Positions 26,259 to 35,929 of a stretch of 64,000 nucleotides of DNA are shown here, one piece after another. Within the stretch, counting starts at the first letter, position 1. Each line of letters begins with the position of its first letter. A program made the position numbers and the translations under genes. The notes beneath the pieces are model-generated. The model was not told where the DNA came from. It was given only the letters and a program-made list of their open reading frames with translations, and did not search any database. The DNA lies in the NCBI GenBank assembly GCA_030765455.1, contig JAVCCM010000120.1, positions 1 through 64,000 of the forward strand, in the 5' to 3' direction. Source of the stretch: Candidatus Electryonea clarkiae (lineage in GTDB: Bacteria; Electryoneota; Electryoneia; Electryoneales; Electryoneaceae).

Positions 26259-27131
26259 ATGTTCAAAAAGTACAGAAATATTGTGGCGGCTTTGATTTTA
26301 GCTGCGTTAATGACCGGCATAACAGGTGGTTGCAGTAGAAACCAACAGGAAACCGGGAACACCAAGTCGTTAACCATCAAAGGTTCAGATACTATGGTTC
26401 ACCTGGTGACAGCGTGGGCGGAAGCTTATATGAAAGTTCATCCAAATGCTGAGATATCTGTCACAGGCGGTGGCTCAGGAACTGGAATTGCCGCGCTCCT
26501 GAATGGCACAACTGACCTTTGTGCTGCATCACGAAAAATTAAACCGAAAGAAGTTGAGCTTGCCGAGTCTAAAAGTATCTTTCCAAAAGAATTCGTGGTA
26601 GGTCGTGATGGAATTGCTGTTGTGGTTAATCCAGATAATTCAATAAATGATCTCTCGATGGAGCAGCTTAAAAAGATATTCACAGGTGCATATACGAACT
26701 GGTCCCAGGTAAAAGGAGAGAAGGAAAAGATTGTTGTTTTATCGCGCGAATCCAATTCAGGAACGTATGTTTTTTTCCAGAAAACCGTATTGAAAAAAGA
26801 AGATTATACTGCTGAAGCCCTGCTGATGCCTGCATCATCTTCGATCATACAATCCGTATCTGTAGATAAAACATCCATTGGCTACATCGGACTCGGTTAT
26901 GCTTTAGATGCTGGTGAGAAGGTAAAAATTGTTAACATTATTAATGATAACAGCACTGATCCCGTGTCCCCAACAATGGAAACAGTCAAGAATGGATCAT
27001 ACCCGATTGCTCGCCCGCTGCATCTCTACACTGATGGTAAACCTTCTGTGATTGCGCAGACTTTCATTGAGTTCTGCAACAGCGCTGAAGGTCAGAAGAT
27101 TGTGGTTGAGACGGGTTATATACCATTATAG
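26259..27131 (+). CDS. pstS: phosphate ABC transporter substrate-binding lipoprotein
   Basis: 290 residues. The signal peptide ends in a lipobox TGGC with Cys25, so the protein is anchored in a membrane and faces the periplasm. Phosphate ligands are recognisable: GSDTM (42-46), GGSGTG (71-76), ASRKI (90-94) and SRESNSGT (near 165). The ATG has AGAGGAATAA just upstream. This is the first gene of pstSCAB-phoU, behind a putative Pho box. It is shorter than E. coli PstS (about 346) and typical of the PstS form in non-enteric bacteria. Confidence 0.95.
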   Translation: MFKKYRNIVAALILAALMTGITGGCSRNQQETGNTKSLTIKGSDTMVHLVTAWAEAYMKVHPNAEISVTGGGSGTGIAALLNGTTDLCAASRKIKPKEVELAESKSIFPKEFVVGRDGIAVVVNPDNSINDLSMEQLKKIFTGAYTNWSQVKGEKEKIVVLSRESNSGTYVFFQKTVLKKEDYTAEALLMPASSSIIQSVSVDKTSIGYIGLGYALDAGEKVKIVNIINDNSTDPVSPTMETVKNGSYPIARPLHLYTDGKPSVIAQTFIEFCNSAEGQKIVVETGYIPL

Positions 27132-27176
27132 CTGTGAGTATCAAGATGCAACTATATAATTACTTGAACACTGGCA

Positions 27177-28073
27177 ATGCAGTTTTTCGGAGCATATCAA
27201 TTGTCTAACTGGAAAGATAAAGTAATCAAGCTGATTTTTTTGAGCGCAGCATCGACAAGTGTACTTGTGGTTGCCTTGATCTTTCTCTTTTTGGGAAATG
27301 AAGCAATTCCATTTGCCCGTGATCCAGGAATAGGTGAATTATGGCAATCCCGATGGAGTCCCGTCTCTTTTGTTAAGGAATCGTTCGGGATAATTCCACT
27401 GATAACCGGTTCTCTTCTCGTCACCCTAATAGCCATTGTTCTGGCAGTGCCTTTTGGCGTAGGAGGTGCTGTTTACCTGTCGGAAATTGCATCAAAAGGT
27501 GAAAAGGAATTCCTCAAACCATTCATTGAACTCCTGGCTGGAATACCGTCAGTTGTTATTGGTTTTTTTGGTTTGATTGTACTATCTCCCTTGATAAAAC
27601 AGGTATTCCATCTTTCAAGCGGTTTAAACGCCATCACCGGTGGAATTCTCCTCGCACTTATGGCTGTGCCGACAATCGTATCTGTGTCGGAGGACGCTAT
27701 TCGAGCAGTACCCGGTTATCTAACAGAGGCATCGCTTGCATTAGGTGCGACAAGGTTGCAGACTATCTGGAAAGTGACTGTCCCTGCTGCAATTTCCGGC
27801 ATTTCCGCTGCAATATTACTCGGGATAGGACGTGTAATCGGTGAAACTATGACCGTGATGATGGTTACAGGTAATGCCGCAAGGATAACGCTCTCTCCGT
27901 TTCAGTCAGTAAGAACCATGACGGCTACAATTGCTGCCGAGATGGGTGAAGTACCTTTTGGCAGCGATCATTACCGTGCTCTTTTCTGGGTCGGAATCAT
28001 ACTGCTTCTCTTTACTTTTGCACTTGTACTGTTATCGCACAGGATTATGAAAAAATACAAGAGTCTGCCATGA
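27177..28073 (+). CDS. pstC: phosphate ABC transporter permease PstC
   Basis: The 298-residue inner-membrane subunit has about six transmembrane segments. The permease loop is EDAIRAVPGYLTEASLALGATRLQTIWKV (read in two parts around residues 182-203), with the Glu-Ala and Gly that contact the ATPase. IGRVIGETMTVMMVTG is typical of PstC. It ends in an ATGA overlap with pstA (28070-28073), so the two permeases are coupled. The start at 27177 has only a weak ribosome site. Confidence 0.93.
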   Translation: MQFFGAYQLSNWKDKVIKLIFLSAASTSVLVVALIFLFLGNEAIPFARDPGIGELWQSRWSPVSFVKESFGIIPLITGSLLVTLIAIVLAVPFGVGGAVYLSEIASKGEKEFLKPFIELLAGIPSVVIGFFGLIVLSPLIKQVFHLSSGLNAITGGILLALMAVPTIVSVSEDAIRAVPGYLTEASLALGATRLQTIWKVTVPAAISGISAAILLGIGRVIGETMTVMMVTGNAARITLSPFQSVRTMTATIAAEMGEVPFGSDHYRALFWVGIILLLFTFALVLLSHRIMKKYKSLP

Positions 28074-28930
28074 ACAGGCGTCTGCAAGAAGCTGCATTGA
28101 TCTGGTTGATGAGAGCGCTAACCTATACTGTAGTGTTTGCTGTAGGCTTTATTATTCTTGATATAGTCTGGAAAGGCAGCCCTGCGCTGAATTGGGAGTT
28201 TTTATCACAATTTCCTCGTCGCAGCGGTGCAGAAGGCGGCATTCTCCCGGCAATCTTTGGCACTCTATCTTTGCTTCTTGGTTCCTCACTGATTGCATTA
28301 CCTCTCGGTATGGCAAGTGCAATCTATTTGAATGAATACGCTCGTCATGGTCGTTTCACAAGTATTATCAGGATGGCGATAGTCACTCTTGCCGGTGTTC
28401 CTTCAATTGTATTCGGACTGTTCGGTTTGGGGCTTTTTGTGATCTTCTTCAAATTCGGCGCCTCCATCCTCGCTGGAAGCCTGACCCTGGCATGTATGAT
28501 GCTTCCTACTGTTATTGTATCAAGCGAAGAAGCTCTAAAGACGATACCCATGTCATTAAGAGAAGGAAGCTTCGCATTGGGAGCATCTAAATGGCAGACA
28601 ATCAGAACTAACGTTTTACCATACGCCATCCCGGGAATGTTGACAGGCGCAATACTTGGAGTTGGAAGGGTAGCGGGCGAAACTGCCCCAATTCTATTAA
28701 CCGTCGCAGCATTTTACCTGCCGAGATTACCGAAATCAGTATTCGACCAGGTAATGGCGTTGCCATATCATCTATACGTTCTGGCCACCCAGCATCCGGA
28801 TGCGACTAAAGTACGTCCAATGCAATATGGTACTGCATTGGTACTACTGTTGATTGTTCTTTCTGTCAACCTGGGAGCAATATTGTTGCGGGGGAAGATC
28901 AGGAAACGTTATGCTAAGTTGGAGTCGTAA
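28070..28930 (+). CDS. pstA: phosphate ABC transporter permease PstA
   Basis: The 286-residue second permease of the phosphate importer has about six membrane segments. [22 protein letters not shown] is split here as [10 protein letters not shown] and [16 protein letters not shown], the EAA-type ATPase contact loop. [15 protein letters not shown] is diagnostic of PstA. It overlaps pstC by four bases and is followed two bases after its stop by the pstB start. Confidence 0.94.
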   Translation: MNRRLQEAALIWLMRALTYTVVFAVGFIILDIVWKGSPALNWEFLSQFPRRSGAEGGILPAIFGTLSLLLGSSLIALPLGMASAIYLNEYARHGRFTSIIRMAIVTLAGVPSIVFGLFGLGLFVIFFKFGASILAGSLTLACMMLPTVIVSSEEALKTIPMSLREGSFALGASKWQTIRTNVLPYAIPGMLTGAILGVGRVAGETAPILLTVAAFYLPRLPKSVFDQVMALPYHLYVLATQHPDATKVRPMQYGTALVLLLIVLSVNLGAILLRGKIRKRYAKLES

Positions 28931-28932
28931 AG

Positions 28933-29700
28933 TTGACCGAATATAACAAAATCAAGATAAATGTGGAAAACCTGGATTTCTTCTATGGAAAAAACAAGGT
29001 TCTTCATGATATCTCGATTGACATTCCCACACGTAGGGTAACTGCCCTGATCGGACCATCAGGTTGTGGGAAATCGACGTTCCTTAGAACTTTGAACCGC
29101 ATGAACGATATTATTGATGGAACAAGAGTAACGGGAAATATTCGGATAGATAATAAAGATATCTATGATACCGGGACAGACCTGGTGGAATTGCGGAAAA
29201 AAGTTGGAATGGTTTTCCAGAAATCAAATCCGTTTCCGAAATCGATCTTCGAGAATGTCGTATATGGACCAAAAATTCATGGAGTCCGGGATAAATATAA
29301 GTTAGCAGAAATCGCTGAGAGGAGTTTGCGAAACTCTGCTCTTTGGGATGAAGTAAAAGATCGTCTCCATTCAAATGCGCTTGGTCTTTCGGGTGGACAG
29401 CAACAGAGACTATGTATCGCAAGGGCGTTGGCTGTAGGTCCGGAGGTATTGCTGATGGACGAACCGGCTTCAGCTCTTGATCCACGAGCAACAGCACATA
29501 TTGAAGAATTGATTGGAGAACTTAAAAAAGAATACACAATCGTGATTGTCACGCATAATATGCAACAGGCAGCACGTGTATCCGATTTTACTGCTTTCTT
29601 TTACCTGGGCGAATTGATTGAATACGGACCCACTGAAGGATTATTTACAAAACCGAAAATGAAACAGACAGAAGAATATATTACAGGACGTTTCGGATAA
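28933..29700 (+). CDS. pstB: phosphate ABC transporter ATP-binding protein
   Basis: The 255-residue ATPase drives PstCA. Walker [10 protein letters not shown] is at residues 41-49, the signature LSGGQQQR lies mid-protein, Walker B is [12 protein letters not shown], and the switch His is in VTHNMQQA. The start is a TTG at 28933, two bases after the pstA stop, with GGAG about ten bases upstream inside pstA. No better ATG exists near the family N-terminus. Length matches the PstB family. Confidence 0.95.
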   Translation: MTEYNKIKINVENLDFFYGKNKVLHDISIDIPTRRVTALIGPSGCGKSTFLRTLNRMNDIIDGTRVTGNIRIDNKDIYDTGTDLVELRKKVGMVFQKSNPFPKSIFENVVYGPKIHGVRDKYKLAEIAERSLRNSALWDEVKDRLHSNALGLSGGQQQRLCIARALAVGPEVLLMDEPASALDPRATAHIEELIGELKKEYTIVIVTHNMQQAARVSDFTAFFYLGELIEYGPTEGLFTKPKMKQTEEYITGRFG

Positions 29701-29755
29701 TTAATTTATCAAAGTATCAATTCAAAATTTGTATAGAGATTGAAAAGGACACATT

Positions 29756-30415
29756 ATGGATTCACATTTACAACGTGAGATTCAAAGGCTGAAAAAAAGG
29801 ATTCTTGAAATGAGCGCGCGAGTAGAAGAAAGCGTTCAACATGCAATTCGCGCTATCGCATTGGATGATAAGAAGTTGGCTAAAAATGTAATCAGCTCAG
29901 ACGATCAAATCGATGAAATGGAAGTAGAAATTGAAGAGGAATGCCTGAAAATTCTTGCGCTTCATCAACCGGTTGCAATAGACTTACGGTTTATCGTCGC
30001 TGTTTTGAAAATCAATAATGAGTTAGAAAGAATTGGTGACCAGGCTGTAAATATTGCGGAAAGTGCCCTGGTAATGACTGAATTACCTTCATTTGATTTC
30101 TCTTTCGATCTGATTGGCATGGCTGAAAAGTCAAGACTAATGCTGCACAAAAGCCTTGATGCACTTGTGAATCTTGATCCCACTCTCGCCAGGGAGGTTT
30201 GTGCATGCGATGATGAAGTGGATCAAAACCTGGTGGAGGCTTACGAAGTAGTCAGTGACAGCTTGAAAAAGCGGCAAAGTAATCCGGACTTCGCAATTCG
30301 TTTCGTTTCAATTGCCAGGCAGCTTGAAAGAATCGCTGATCTTGCGACCAATATCGCAGAAGATGTTATATATCTTGTCGAGGGAGAGATTGTTCGACAC
30401 AGGATGAAAATATAA
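29756..30415 (+). CDS. phoU: phosphate transport regulator PhoU
   Basis: The 219-residue all-helical cytoplasmic protein has two PhoU repeats. Each ends in an E-R-I-x-D-x-x-x-N-I-x-E metal-binding signature (ELERIGDQAVNIAE near 100 and QLERIADLATNIAEDV near 200). PhoU damps PhoR signalling and controls Pst activity when phosphate is plentiful. The gene lies 55 bases after pstB and 84 bases before the porin gene, on the same strand. Confidence 0.95.
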   Translation: MDSHLQREIQRLKKRILEMSARVEESVQHAIRAIALDDKKLAKNVISSDDQIDEMEVEIEEECLKILALHQPVAIDLRFIVAVLKINNELERIGDQAVNIAESALVMTELPSFDFSFDLIGMAEKSRLMLHKSLDALVNLDPTLAREVCACDDEVDQNLVEAYEVVSDSLKKRQSNPDFAIRFVSIARQLERIADLATNIAEDVIYLVEGEIVRHRMKI

Positions 30416-30499
30416 AATATCCTGGATACCAGACAGCTTGTAATCTTAGAAATGAAGAAAGATAAAACAACATTTAGAAATTGAAAATGACTGGAGAAA

Positions 30500-31633
30500 A
30501 TGATGTACAGATATTTTAGTATTGTAGTAATTGGATTAATGCTTGCCGGGGTTGCCCATGCCGGTGAATCAATGGAAGCATCCTCAGTGCCCAAGGGGTT
30601 AAAGGGTGTTACCATCGGAGGAGTGTATTACCTGCATTATCAAAACGGGGAAAGTTCTTCGCAAACCTATAACAAATTTAAAGTCAGCCGGGCATACCTT
30701 ACTGTCAAGAAAAAGATACTGCCTTTCCTTTCATCACGTATAACGATGGATATTTCGCAGGATGACACCGGAGATATCAAGGTGCGCGCCAAATATGCTT
30801 ACGCACATTTTAAATTTCAGGATATGGGATTCATCACAAATCCAAACCTTGAGCTTGGACTGGTCCATATGCCCTGGCTTGATTTTGAAGAGCACATTAA
30901 TTACTACCGCATGCAGGGACACATGTTCATGGAAGAATCACACTTGTTCAATTCCGCTGATTTCGGATTTACACTTGGTGGATACTTCGGTGGAGAATTG
31001 GATGATGAATACAAGAAAACCGTAAACAAGAAATATGCCGGACGATTCGGCAGTTTTGCAGTAGGAGCTTACAACGGTGGTGGTTATCATGCCAAAGAAA
31101 AAAATGAAAACAAAACCATTGAAAGCCGTTTGACCGTAAGACCCCTGCCTGATATTATCCCCGGAGCGCAAATATCTTACTTTGGTATTTTCGGGAAAGG
31201 GAATCAAGCGCCAGATTCCACTGATGAAAATCCCGACTGGATGCTTACGGCGATCATGTTCTCCTATGAACATCGTTACTTGACACTAACAGGGCAATTT
31301 ATTGCCGGAGACGGGAACCAGAAGGGTACATTCGCTGAAACTACATCAAATGCGAATGGAGATATACTGACCAGGACATCAAATTCAATCCAGGGAATGT
31401 CTCTGTTTGGTGAAGGAAAGTTAGGTTCCAATTGGCGTGTAATAGGCAGGTTCGATTCTTTTGATGAGAACACTGATGTTGACGATGATGAGCACACAAG
31501 AATCATCGTAGGCGCAGGCTATGATTTCGGACATCACAATATTCTTATTGCCGATTACCAGATAATTGATTACGCAGCAAGTGATATAGATAACGACACT
31601 CGTTTACAGGTGACTATGCAAATTCATTATTAA
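30500..31633 (+). CDS. outer-membrane porin, probably phosphate- or polyphosphate-selective (OprO/OprP-like)
   Basis: The 377-residue beta-barrel has a signal peptide likely cut after AHA (residue 21). Family-like segments include FKVSRAYLTVKKK, LELGLVHMPWLDFEEH and the ending LQVTMQIHY with an aromatic position near the C-terminus. ATG codons at 30500 and 30503 are both possible; the second is better spaced from GGAG. Position directly after phoU supports anion or phosphate uptake across the outer membrane. Selectivity cannot be proved from sequence. A strong terminator follows. Confidence 0.8.
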   Translation: MMYRYFSIVVIGLMLAGVAHAGESMEASSVPKGLKGVTIGGVYYLHYQNGESSSQTYNKFKVSRAYLTVKKKILPFLSSRITMDISQDDTGDIKVRAKYAYAHFKFQDMGFITNPNLELGLVHMPWLDFEEHINYYRMQGHMFMEESHLFNSADFGFTLGGYFGGELDDEYKKTVNKKYAGRFGSFAVGAYNGGGYHAKEKNENKTIESRLTVRPLPDIIPGAQISYFGIFGKGNQAPDSTDENPDWMLTAIMFSYEHRYLTLTGQFIAGDGNQKGTFAETTSNANGDILTRTSNSIQGMSLFGEGKLGSNWRVIGRFDSFDENTDVDDDEHTRIIVGAGYDFGHHNILIADYQIIDYAASDIDNDTRLQVTMQIHY

Positions 31634-31701
31634 CCTGTAACAGTTTTTACTTCGACAAGCGTGTATACTCAGATTCAAATCCAATCGCTCTGATGCTGAG
31701 G

Positions 31702-31745
31702 AATAGAATAACTGTGATTATAATAGAAATCACAGTTATTCTATT
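31702..31745. terminator. strong bidirectional terminator
   Basis: A perfect 18-bp stem (31702-31719 with 31728-31745) with an 8-base loop is followed by TTTT on the plus strand and flanked by A-rich sequence. It separates the convergent porin and metal-permease genes and can end both transcripts. Confidence 0.85.
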
Positions 31746-31788
31746 TTTATGAGCATTCATGAAAGATGACGACATACTCACATATCTT

Positions 31789-32607
31789 TTATTTGCGAAG
31801 AATACCTTCTATAATGATCTGTACAGTCAGGAATAACCCAAAAGCACATACTATTGAAGCTCCTGTTGGAAGATCGAGTAAATAGCTCATGGATGACCCA
31901 CTAATGACCGTAATCGTTCCTGCTCCCAGGATATAATAGAACTGGTAGCTTGACTTTTCGAACAAACGAATGGACATAACAGTCGGAACGACAAGCAACG
32001 TAAATACCATCAGGACTCCGGCGATTTGAACACTTACTGTTACTACCGTTCCAAGCACCATATAAAACAGGAAATCCCATAACCGTAATGACAATCCCTC
32101 CTGCTGTGCTTTACACGCATCAATGGAAATCCTGCTGAATGGCTTATGCCATTTTAACAGTAGCAAGCAGATAACTCCATATAACAGAAATGTCTTCAGA
32201 ACGATGGGCCATGTTACCCATAAAATCGCGCCAACTAATAGATGTTTGATCTCTTCACTTCCATGCGCTACTTGAGACAACACCAGTATCATCGCTGCGC
32301 TGAATACGACATATACAATTCCTATATAAGCTTCCTGTGGTACGCGCTTATCCTTTGAACGTGTGAAAGAAAGCATGACAGCGCCAACGAAGGCGCTGAA
32401 TAATCCTATAAAAAATGTCTGAGTCGAATGTAATTCCGCCCCCAGCCACATGGACATCGCTACTCCGAAGGCGGCGACCTGCGCGAGAGCAATATCTACG
32501 AATATAACGCCCCGTCGAACAACATGAGTCCCCATATATCCATGCATTGCTAATAGGATTAAGGCTATCACAATAGGAGCAGCCATCATTTCAAGGAATC
32601 CGCTCAT
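31789..32607 (-). CDS. zinc/manganese ABC transporter permease (ZnuB/MntB family)
   Basis: The 272-residue inner-membrane protein has about eight hydrophobic segments. It begins with the family-typical GYMGTHVVRRGVIFVDIALAQVAAFG and contains SIDACKAQQEGLSLRLWD, the loop expected to meet the ATPase. LVVPTVMSIRLF and the Gly/Ser-rich ending fit the ABC-3 permease family. It lies 12 bases after the binding-protein gene. No ATPase gene is adjacent: the next gene is the convergent porin. The ATPase must come from elsewhere on the chromosome or the system is incomplete. Metal (Zn or Mn) not decided. Confidence 0.88.
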   Translation of the reverse strand: MSGFLEMMAAPIVIALILLAMHGYMGTHVVRRGVIFVDIALAQVAAFGVAMSMWLGAELHSTQTFFIGLFSAFVGAVMLSFTRSKDKRVPQEAYIGIVYVVFSAAMILVLSQVAHGSEEIKHLLVGAILWVTWPIVLKTFLLYGVICLLLLKWHKPFSRISIDACKAQQEGLSLRLWDFLFYMVLGTVVTVSVQIAGVLMVFTLLVVPTVMSIRLFEKSSYQFYYILGAGTITVISGSSMSYLLDLPTGASIVCAFGLFLTVQIIIEGILRK

Positions 32608-32619
32608 CTGTTTTTCCCT

Positions 32620-33555
32620 TTATTCATTGCGTACACCGTCAACTCCTCCCCGGCTAAGCTCCTTGCAGATATAATCAAAGAGCCCGAGATATCCTTCTGC
32701 ACCTTCCATAGCGCCTGTTGCGCCTGGCAAAATTATTAATGGAGCATCCATACGTTCTGAAGCTTTTTTCGCGATTTTCAGGTTATCCCATGTGGCGGCA
32801 ATGATGTAAACGCATTTCTGGGAACGACCCAGATTGATAATGTCTTTGGTATGACGCGGAGATGGCGAAATACCTGGCCTATGCTCAATAGAACCTATCG
32901 TTTGAATATCAAGCCAGTTTAGCAAGTATTCCCAATGTTGATGATACACGATAACCGGGCAATTCCTGGATGCGCTGAGCAAGGCTTCCCACTCTGGTAA
33001 ACGTTTCTCAACGCTGGCTTGAAACATATCGGCACGCTGTTTGTACCTTTCAGCAGCATCAATGTCCAGTTCAGACATTCGTTCTGCGATTAGAAGCGCA
33101 ACTTTGACTCCATTCCGCGGATCTAAAAGAAAATGGGGATTGCCAAGCGGATGAATGTCTCCTTTTGATCTGTCCACATGTCCTGTGGGAACATCGAGAA
33201 TATGTTCAAGAGCGTCAGCACATTCAAGTTCTCCTCTGCTGCCTGGTTTGATTTTTGGATTTCGCGCGGTTTCGATCAGAAGCGGAAGCCATCCTATCTC
33301 CAGCTCCAAACCGTTGTATAAGAGCAAATCGGCTTTCTTTAATTTTTTTGCAAGGGATGGCTTCGCGGGAAGATAGTGTGGGTCTTGATGCGGGGGACAA
33401 AGGACGGATACTTCGACATCATCTCCACCCACCTGTTCAGCAATCCATCCCAGGTCATTTAACGTCGCAACGACTTTTAACTTTGCCGTACTGATACCCG
33501 GAAGCGTCAAGACCAGAAGCATCAAGGCTGTTATGACTAAAATATTTCGTGACAT
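32620..33555 (-). CDS. metal-binding protein of an ABC transporter (ZnuA/TroA family)
   Basis: The 311-residue periplasmic protein has an N-terminal signal peptide (MSRNILVITALMLLVLTLPG). Cluster A-1 metal ligands are visible: PHQDPHYL (first His), GNPHFLLDP (second His), VIVYHQHWEYLL (third His), with a fourth acidic ligand expected near the C-terminus. The His-rich loop of high-capacity ZnuA proteins is absent. It delivers zinc or manganese to the permease encoded 12 bases downstream. It starts 18 bases after the outer-membrane gene, so the three form one operon. Confidence 0.88.
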   Translation of the reverse strand: MSRNILVITALMLLVLTLPGISTAKLKVVATLNDLGWIAEQVGGDDVEVSVLCPPHQDPHYLPAKPSLAKKLKKADLLLYNGLELEIGWLPLLIETARNPKIKPGSRGELECADALEHILDVPTGHVDRSKGDIHPLGNPHFLLDPRNGVKVALLIAERMSELDIDAAERYKQRADMFQASVEKRLPEWEALLSASRNCPVIVYHQHWEYLLNWLDIQTIGSIEHRPGISPSPRHTKDIINLGRSQKCVYIIAATWDNLKIAKKASERMDAPLIILPGATGAMEGAEGYLGLFDYICKELSRGGVDGVRNE

Positions 33556-33573
33556 GTTTTCGTCTCCATGTGT

Positions 33574-34656
33574 TTAATAACTATGCGCGGGATGCGAACC
33601 TATCGTGAAATTCCACTGTAACGTGAAACACAAATGGTCTTCTTCGGATGCTTGATTATCATACAACGCGACCTCAGCCCTTAGTGCGCTGAACTCACTT
33701 GGCGCAAAGGTGAGATTCATTTTGTTCTCTAAAATCTCACCTTGACTTATCGCGTTGGGATATATTTCAGAATCGCAATCAACCAAACCGCTGGTATAAC
33801 CAATCCACCAGTTGTGATGGAAACGATATTGTGTAAAAGCGTACCACCCCATTGGAGTTCGATCATCATCAAGAAAATCGGGCATGATAAATTCACTGGA
33901 GATTGTCAACGCGGGACCATGAGACCGTTTCGATGAAATCCATTTATAAGTCATATCGAATCCAATTATCGACATATTGCTTTTCAAGCCATAGTAATCT
34001 TCTGAAGCCGGACCGGATAATAATGATCCACCGATTTCAATAGTCGAGTTATAGGTGATATCAAAGAAGTTCTTGCTATGAGCACCATACGCCAGTTCTT
34101 TATTCTCGTTGTCAAAAATCGCTGTATTGCCATTTATGCCATAGACTGTCAAATCACTGTACCAGGGAACCGGCAATGAAGCCGTAAGTTCGACTCCTGT
34201 TTCTGATAATCCTTCGCCGAGAAATGATTCCACAGCCACAGGTGCTTTGATAAAGGGAAAAGCATGTGTATGAAGTTTGGCGTGTTTGCCAAACGGTACA
34301 AAGAATTTACCCAGTTTCAGGGAAAAGCCAGCCGGTACGTTAAGTGCGTCTATGGAAGCCTCCTCAACACAAATACCGTATTCCGCCTGACCCTCTTCAG
34401 GATGTACTGCAAAAATAACATTCGCTTTCCAGAATGGGTCCACAACAGATGTAAAATGCATCTCAGCTTCCTGAAGCTCGATACCATAATCATCAGCGCT
34501 GTTGTTATGTTGGATGTATTGAGATTTGAAAAGACCATTTATACTTAAAGCGGGATTCATGGAATTGGAAACCCCGGAAGCTGTGCCTGATGCACAATAA
34601 CCATCTGTTGCTAACAATAAGAGAAGGATAATCATGCTGAATGTAAATCTGTACAT
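33574..34656 (-). CDS. outer-membrane beta-barrel linked to metal uptake
   Basis: About 360 residues from the ATG at 34656, which has GGAGG six bases upstream; a GTG at 34668 overlaps that ribosome site and is rejected. The signal peptide MYRFTFSMIILLLLLATDGYC is followed by alternating barrel strands, FFVPFGKHAKLHTHAF, ESFLGEGLSETGVELTASLP and a C-terminus rich in aromatic strands. It resembles the uncharacterised porin-like proteins often found beside zinc transport genes. Its position as first gene of the set suggests a channel for metal across the outer membrane. That role is inference from context. Confidence 0.75.
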   Translation of the reverse strand: MYRFTFSMIILLLLLATDGYCASGTASGVSNSMNPALSINGLFKSQYIQHNNSADDYGIELQEAEMHFTSVVDPFWKANVIFAVHPEEGQAEYGICVEEASIDALNVPAGFSLKLGKFFVPFGKHAKLHTHAFPFIKAPVAVESFLGEGLSETGVELTASLPVPWYSDLTVYGINGNTAIFDNENKELAYGAHSKNFFDITYNSTIEIGGSLLSGPASEDYYGLKSNMSIIGFDMTYKWISSKRSHGPALTISSEFIMPDFLDDDRTPMGWYAFTQYRFHHNWWIGYTSGLVDCDSEIYPNAISQGEILENKMNLTFAPSEFSALRAEVALYDNQASEEDHLCFTLQWNFTIGSHPAHSY

Positions 34657-34784
34657 ATTTACCTCCACGATTGAACAATTAATATTCTTGCTACATGTGA
34701 GAGTGTTTGAGAAGTAGGACGAAGCGTTATCTTGAATCCGTCGGATGACGTATGAAGAATCTCAGTGTTGAACTAATTTCAAAA

Positions 34785-34890
34785 GGGAACAGAGATTATC
34801 TCTTCGCTTCCGGTTCCTCTGATTCGACTTGTCAAGGCAAAGCCTGGCGGAATGCAGATCGCTTTCCCGCAATGACAATCAAAGGATTTT
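34785..34890. repeat. degenerate interspersed palindromic repeat
   Basis: The sequence runs from GAGATTATCTCTTCGCTTCC to CGCTTTCCCGCAATGACAAT. This is the pattern of a common class of dispersed repeats whose ends read as imperfect inverted copies of one another. It lies in the gap between the small secreted protein gene and the barrel gene, both minus strand. No complete second copy was found in the window, so the call rests on resemblance alone. Confidence 0.35.
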
Positions 34891-34948
34891 TCAACGCTCT
34901 CGACAATACTGTTAATTACTACTTCGATGAACTTAAGATGGAAGTACT

Positions 34949-35272
34949 TCAGGAAAGTGGAGGACCACGTTGACGGGGTGTTTGTTCAAGATTAAAATAA
35001 AAAGATATGTTTTTGATGACAGATACATACTGCGATGCAATCTCAGGTATTAAAATGAAATTACAAGTCCATGAAAAACCATATGTCAGTTGTTCCACGG
35101 GACAGGGAGCATCGGATTGATCGGCATCCGCAATGATCAATTTGTTTATAACGTTACCGTTACTTAACCCGAATACCATAGAATGATTATGGTACAGGTC
35201 AAGCGTTGTCATTAATCCGGTAAAGATAATGACAAGACCTAAAGCAATATTTTTTCTGAGTTTCTGGTTCAT
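34949..35272 (-). CDS. small secreted or membrane protein upstream of the metal operon
   Basis: 107 residues: a hydrophobic N-terminal segment (NIALGLVIIFTGLMTTLDLY), then YHNHS, a CPVEQLTYGFSWTC pair and the ending RQRGPPLS. The layout of N-terminal anchor, His cluster, Cys pair and a terminal R(A/G)PP string recalls small uncharacterised proteins found next to metal transport and efflux genes in FCB bacteria. No strong ribosome site precedes the ATG. It is on the same strand as the barrel gene but 292 bases away. Function unknown; it could bind metal through the His and Cys residues. Confidence 0.5.
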   Translation of the reverse strand: MNQKLRKNIALGLVIIFTGLMTTLDLYHNHSMVFGLSNGNVINKLIIADADQSDAPCPVEQLTYGFSWTCNFILIPEIASQYVSVIKNISFYFNLEQTPRQRGPPLS

Positions 35273-35929
35273 TCTACAACGATATATGATTCACTTTGTC
35301 ACAGAGTAAAGTAACAATCCTTCTGATTGAAATCAAACTGATTTTATTTGACATCAGAGTAAGCTGGGCAGTGGATACAATAAAACAAATCATTAGGAAT
35401 ATCTCTTTAAATTTAGATAATTCAAGAAGCAACATGGAGAATCTTAACAGTCTCGAATGACTGGTGAGATTTTCGACCAGATATTTCACGAGTACCTTTC
35501 TTGTCCAGATTTTCAATGCTGATATAGTAATAGATATTAGAGAAAGGGGGTATATCTTGAAGTCATATCGCAGGGTGATATAACAACATGTGCGACGGGT
35601 GATTACGGGGCAATCATTCTGTATGAAAAATGCTATTAACTCAACTAATATTTTATTCATTATCATTACCCGACTTGATCAGGTAATCCATTGTTTGTAA
35701 ATTCCATATTTATGGATTTACTAGGTCAAGACTTAGGATGGGCTAACAGCTCGAACCATATAATTTAGTTCACTATTCCGTCATGGCGAGAAAACAAACC
35801 AAGTTTTTAATGCGAAATTTCTATTTTAGTGGGATTGTATAGTCGCTTTTGTTATCAAGCCGGAATGCAGGTTACAGCAGCACCGTGTTATGTATTACTT
35901 TCAATCAGAGAAGATTTTGGAAATTTGAA
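35273..35929. other. 657-base AT-rich gap
   Basis: It should hold the promoters of the small secreted protein gene (minus) and the HDOD gene (plus). A minus-strand open frame of 130 codons (35274-35666) has no ribosome site, a composition typical of translated AT-rich spacer and no recognisable motif, so I do not call it. The plus-strand frame from 35849 joins the HDOD gene, but its first 27 codons do not resemble protein. Confidence 0.45.

Noticed and set aside
35274-35666. Minus-strand gene of 130 codons next to the small secreted protein
   Set aside because: Composition is that of translated AT-rich spacer, there is no ribosome site and no motif. Adjacency to the next start is the only support.
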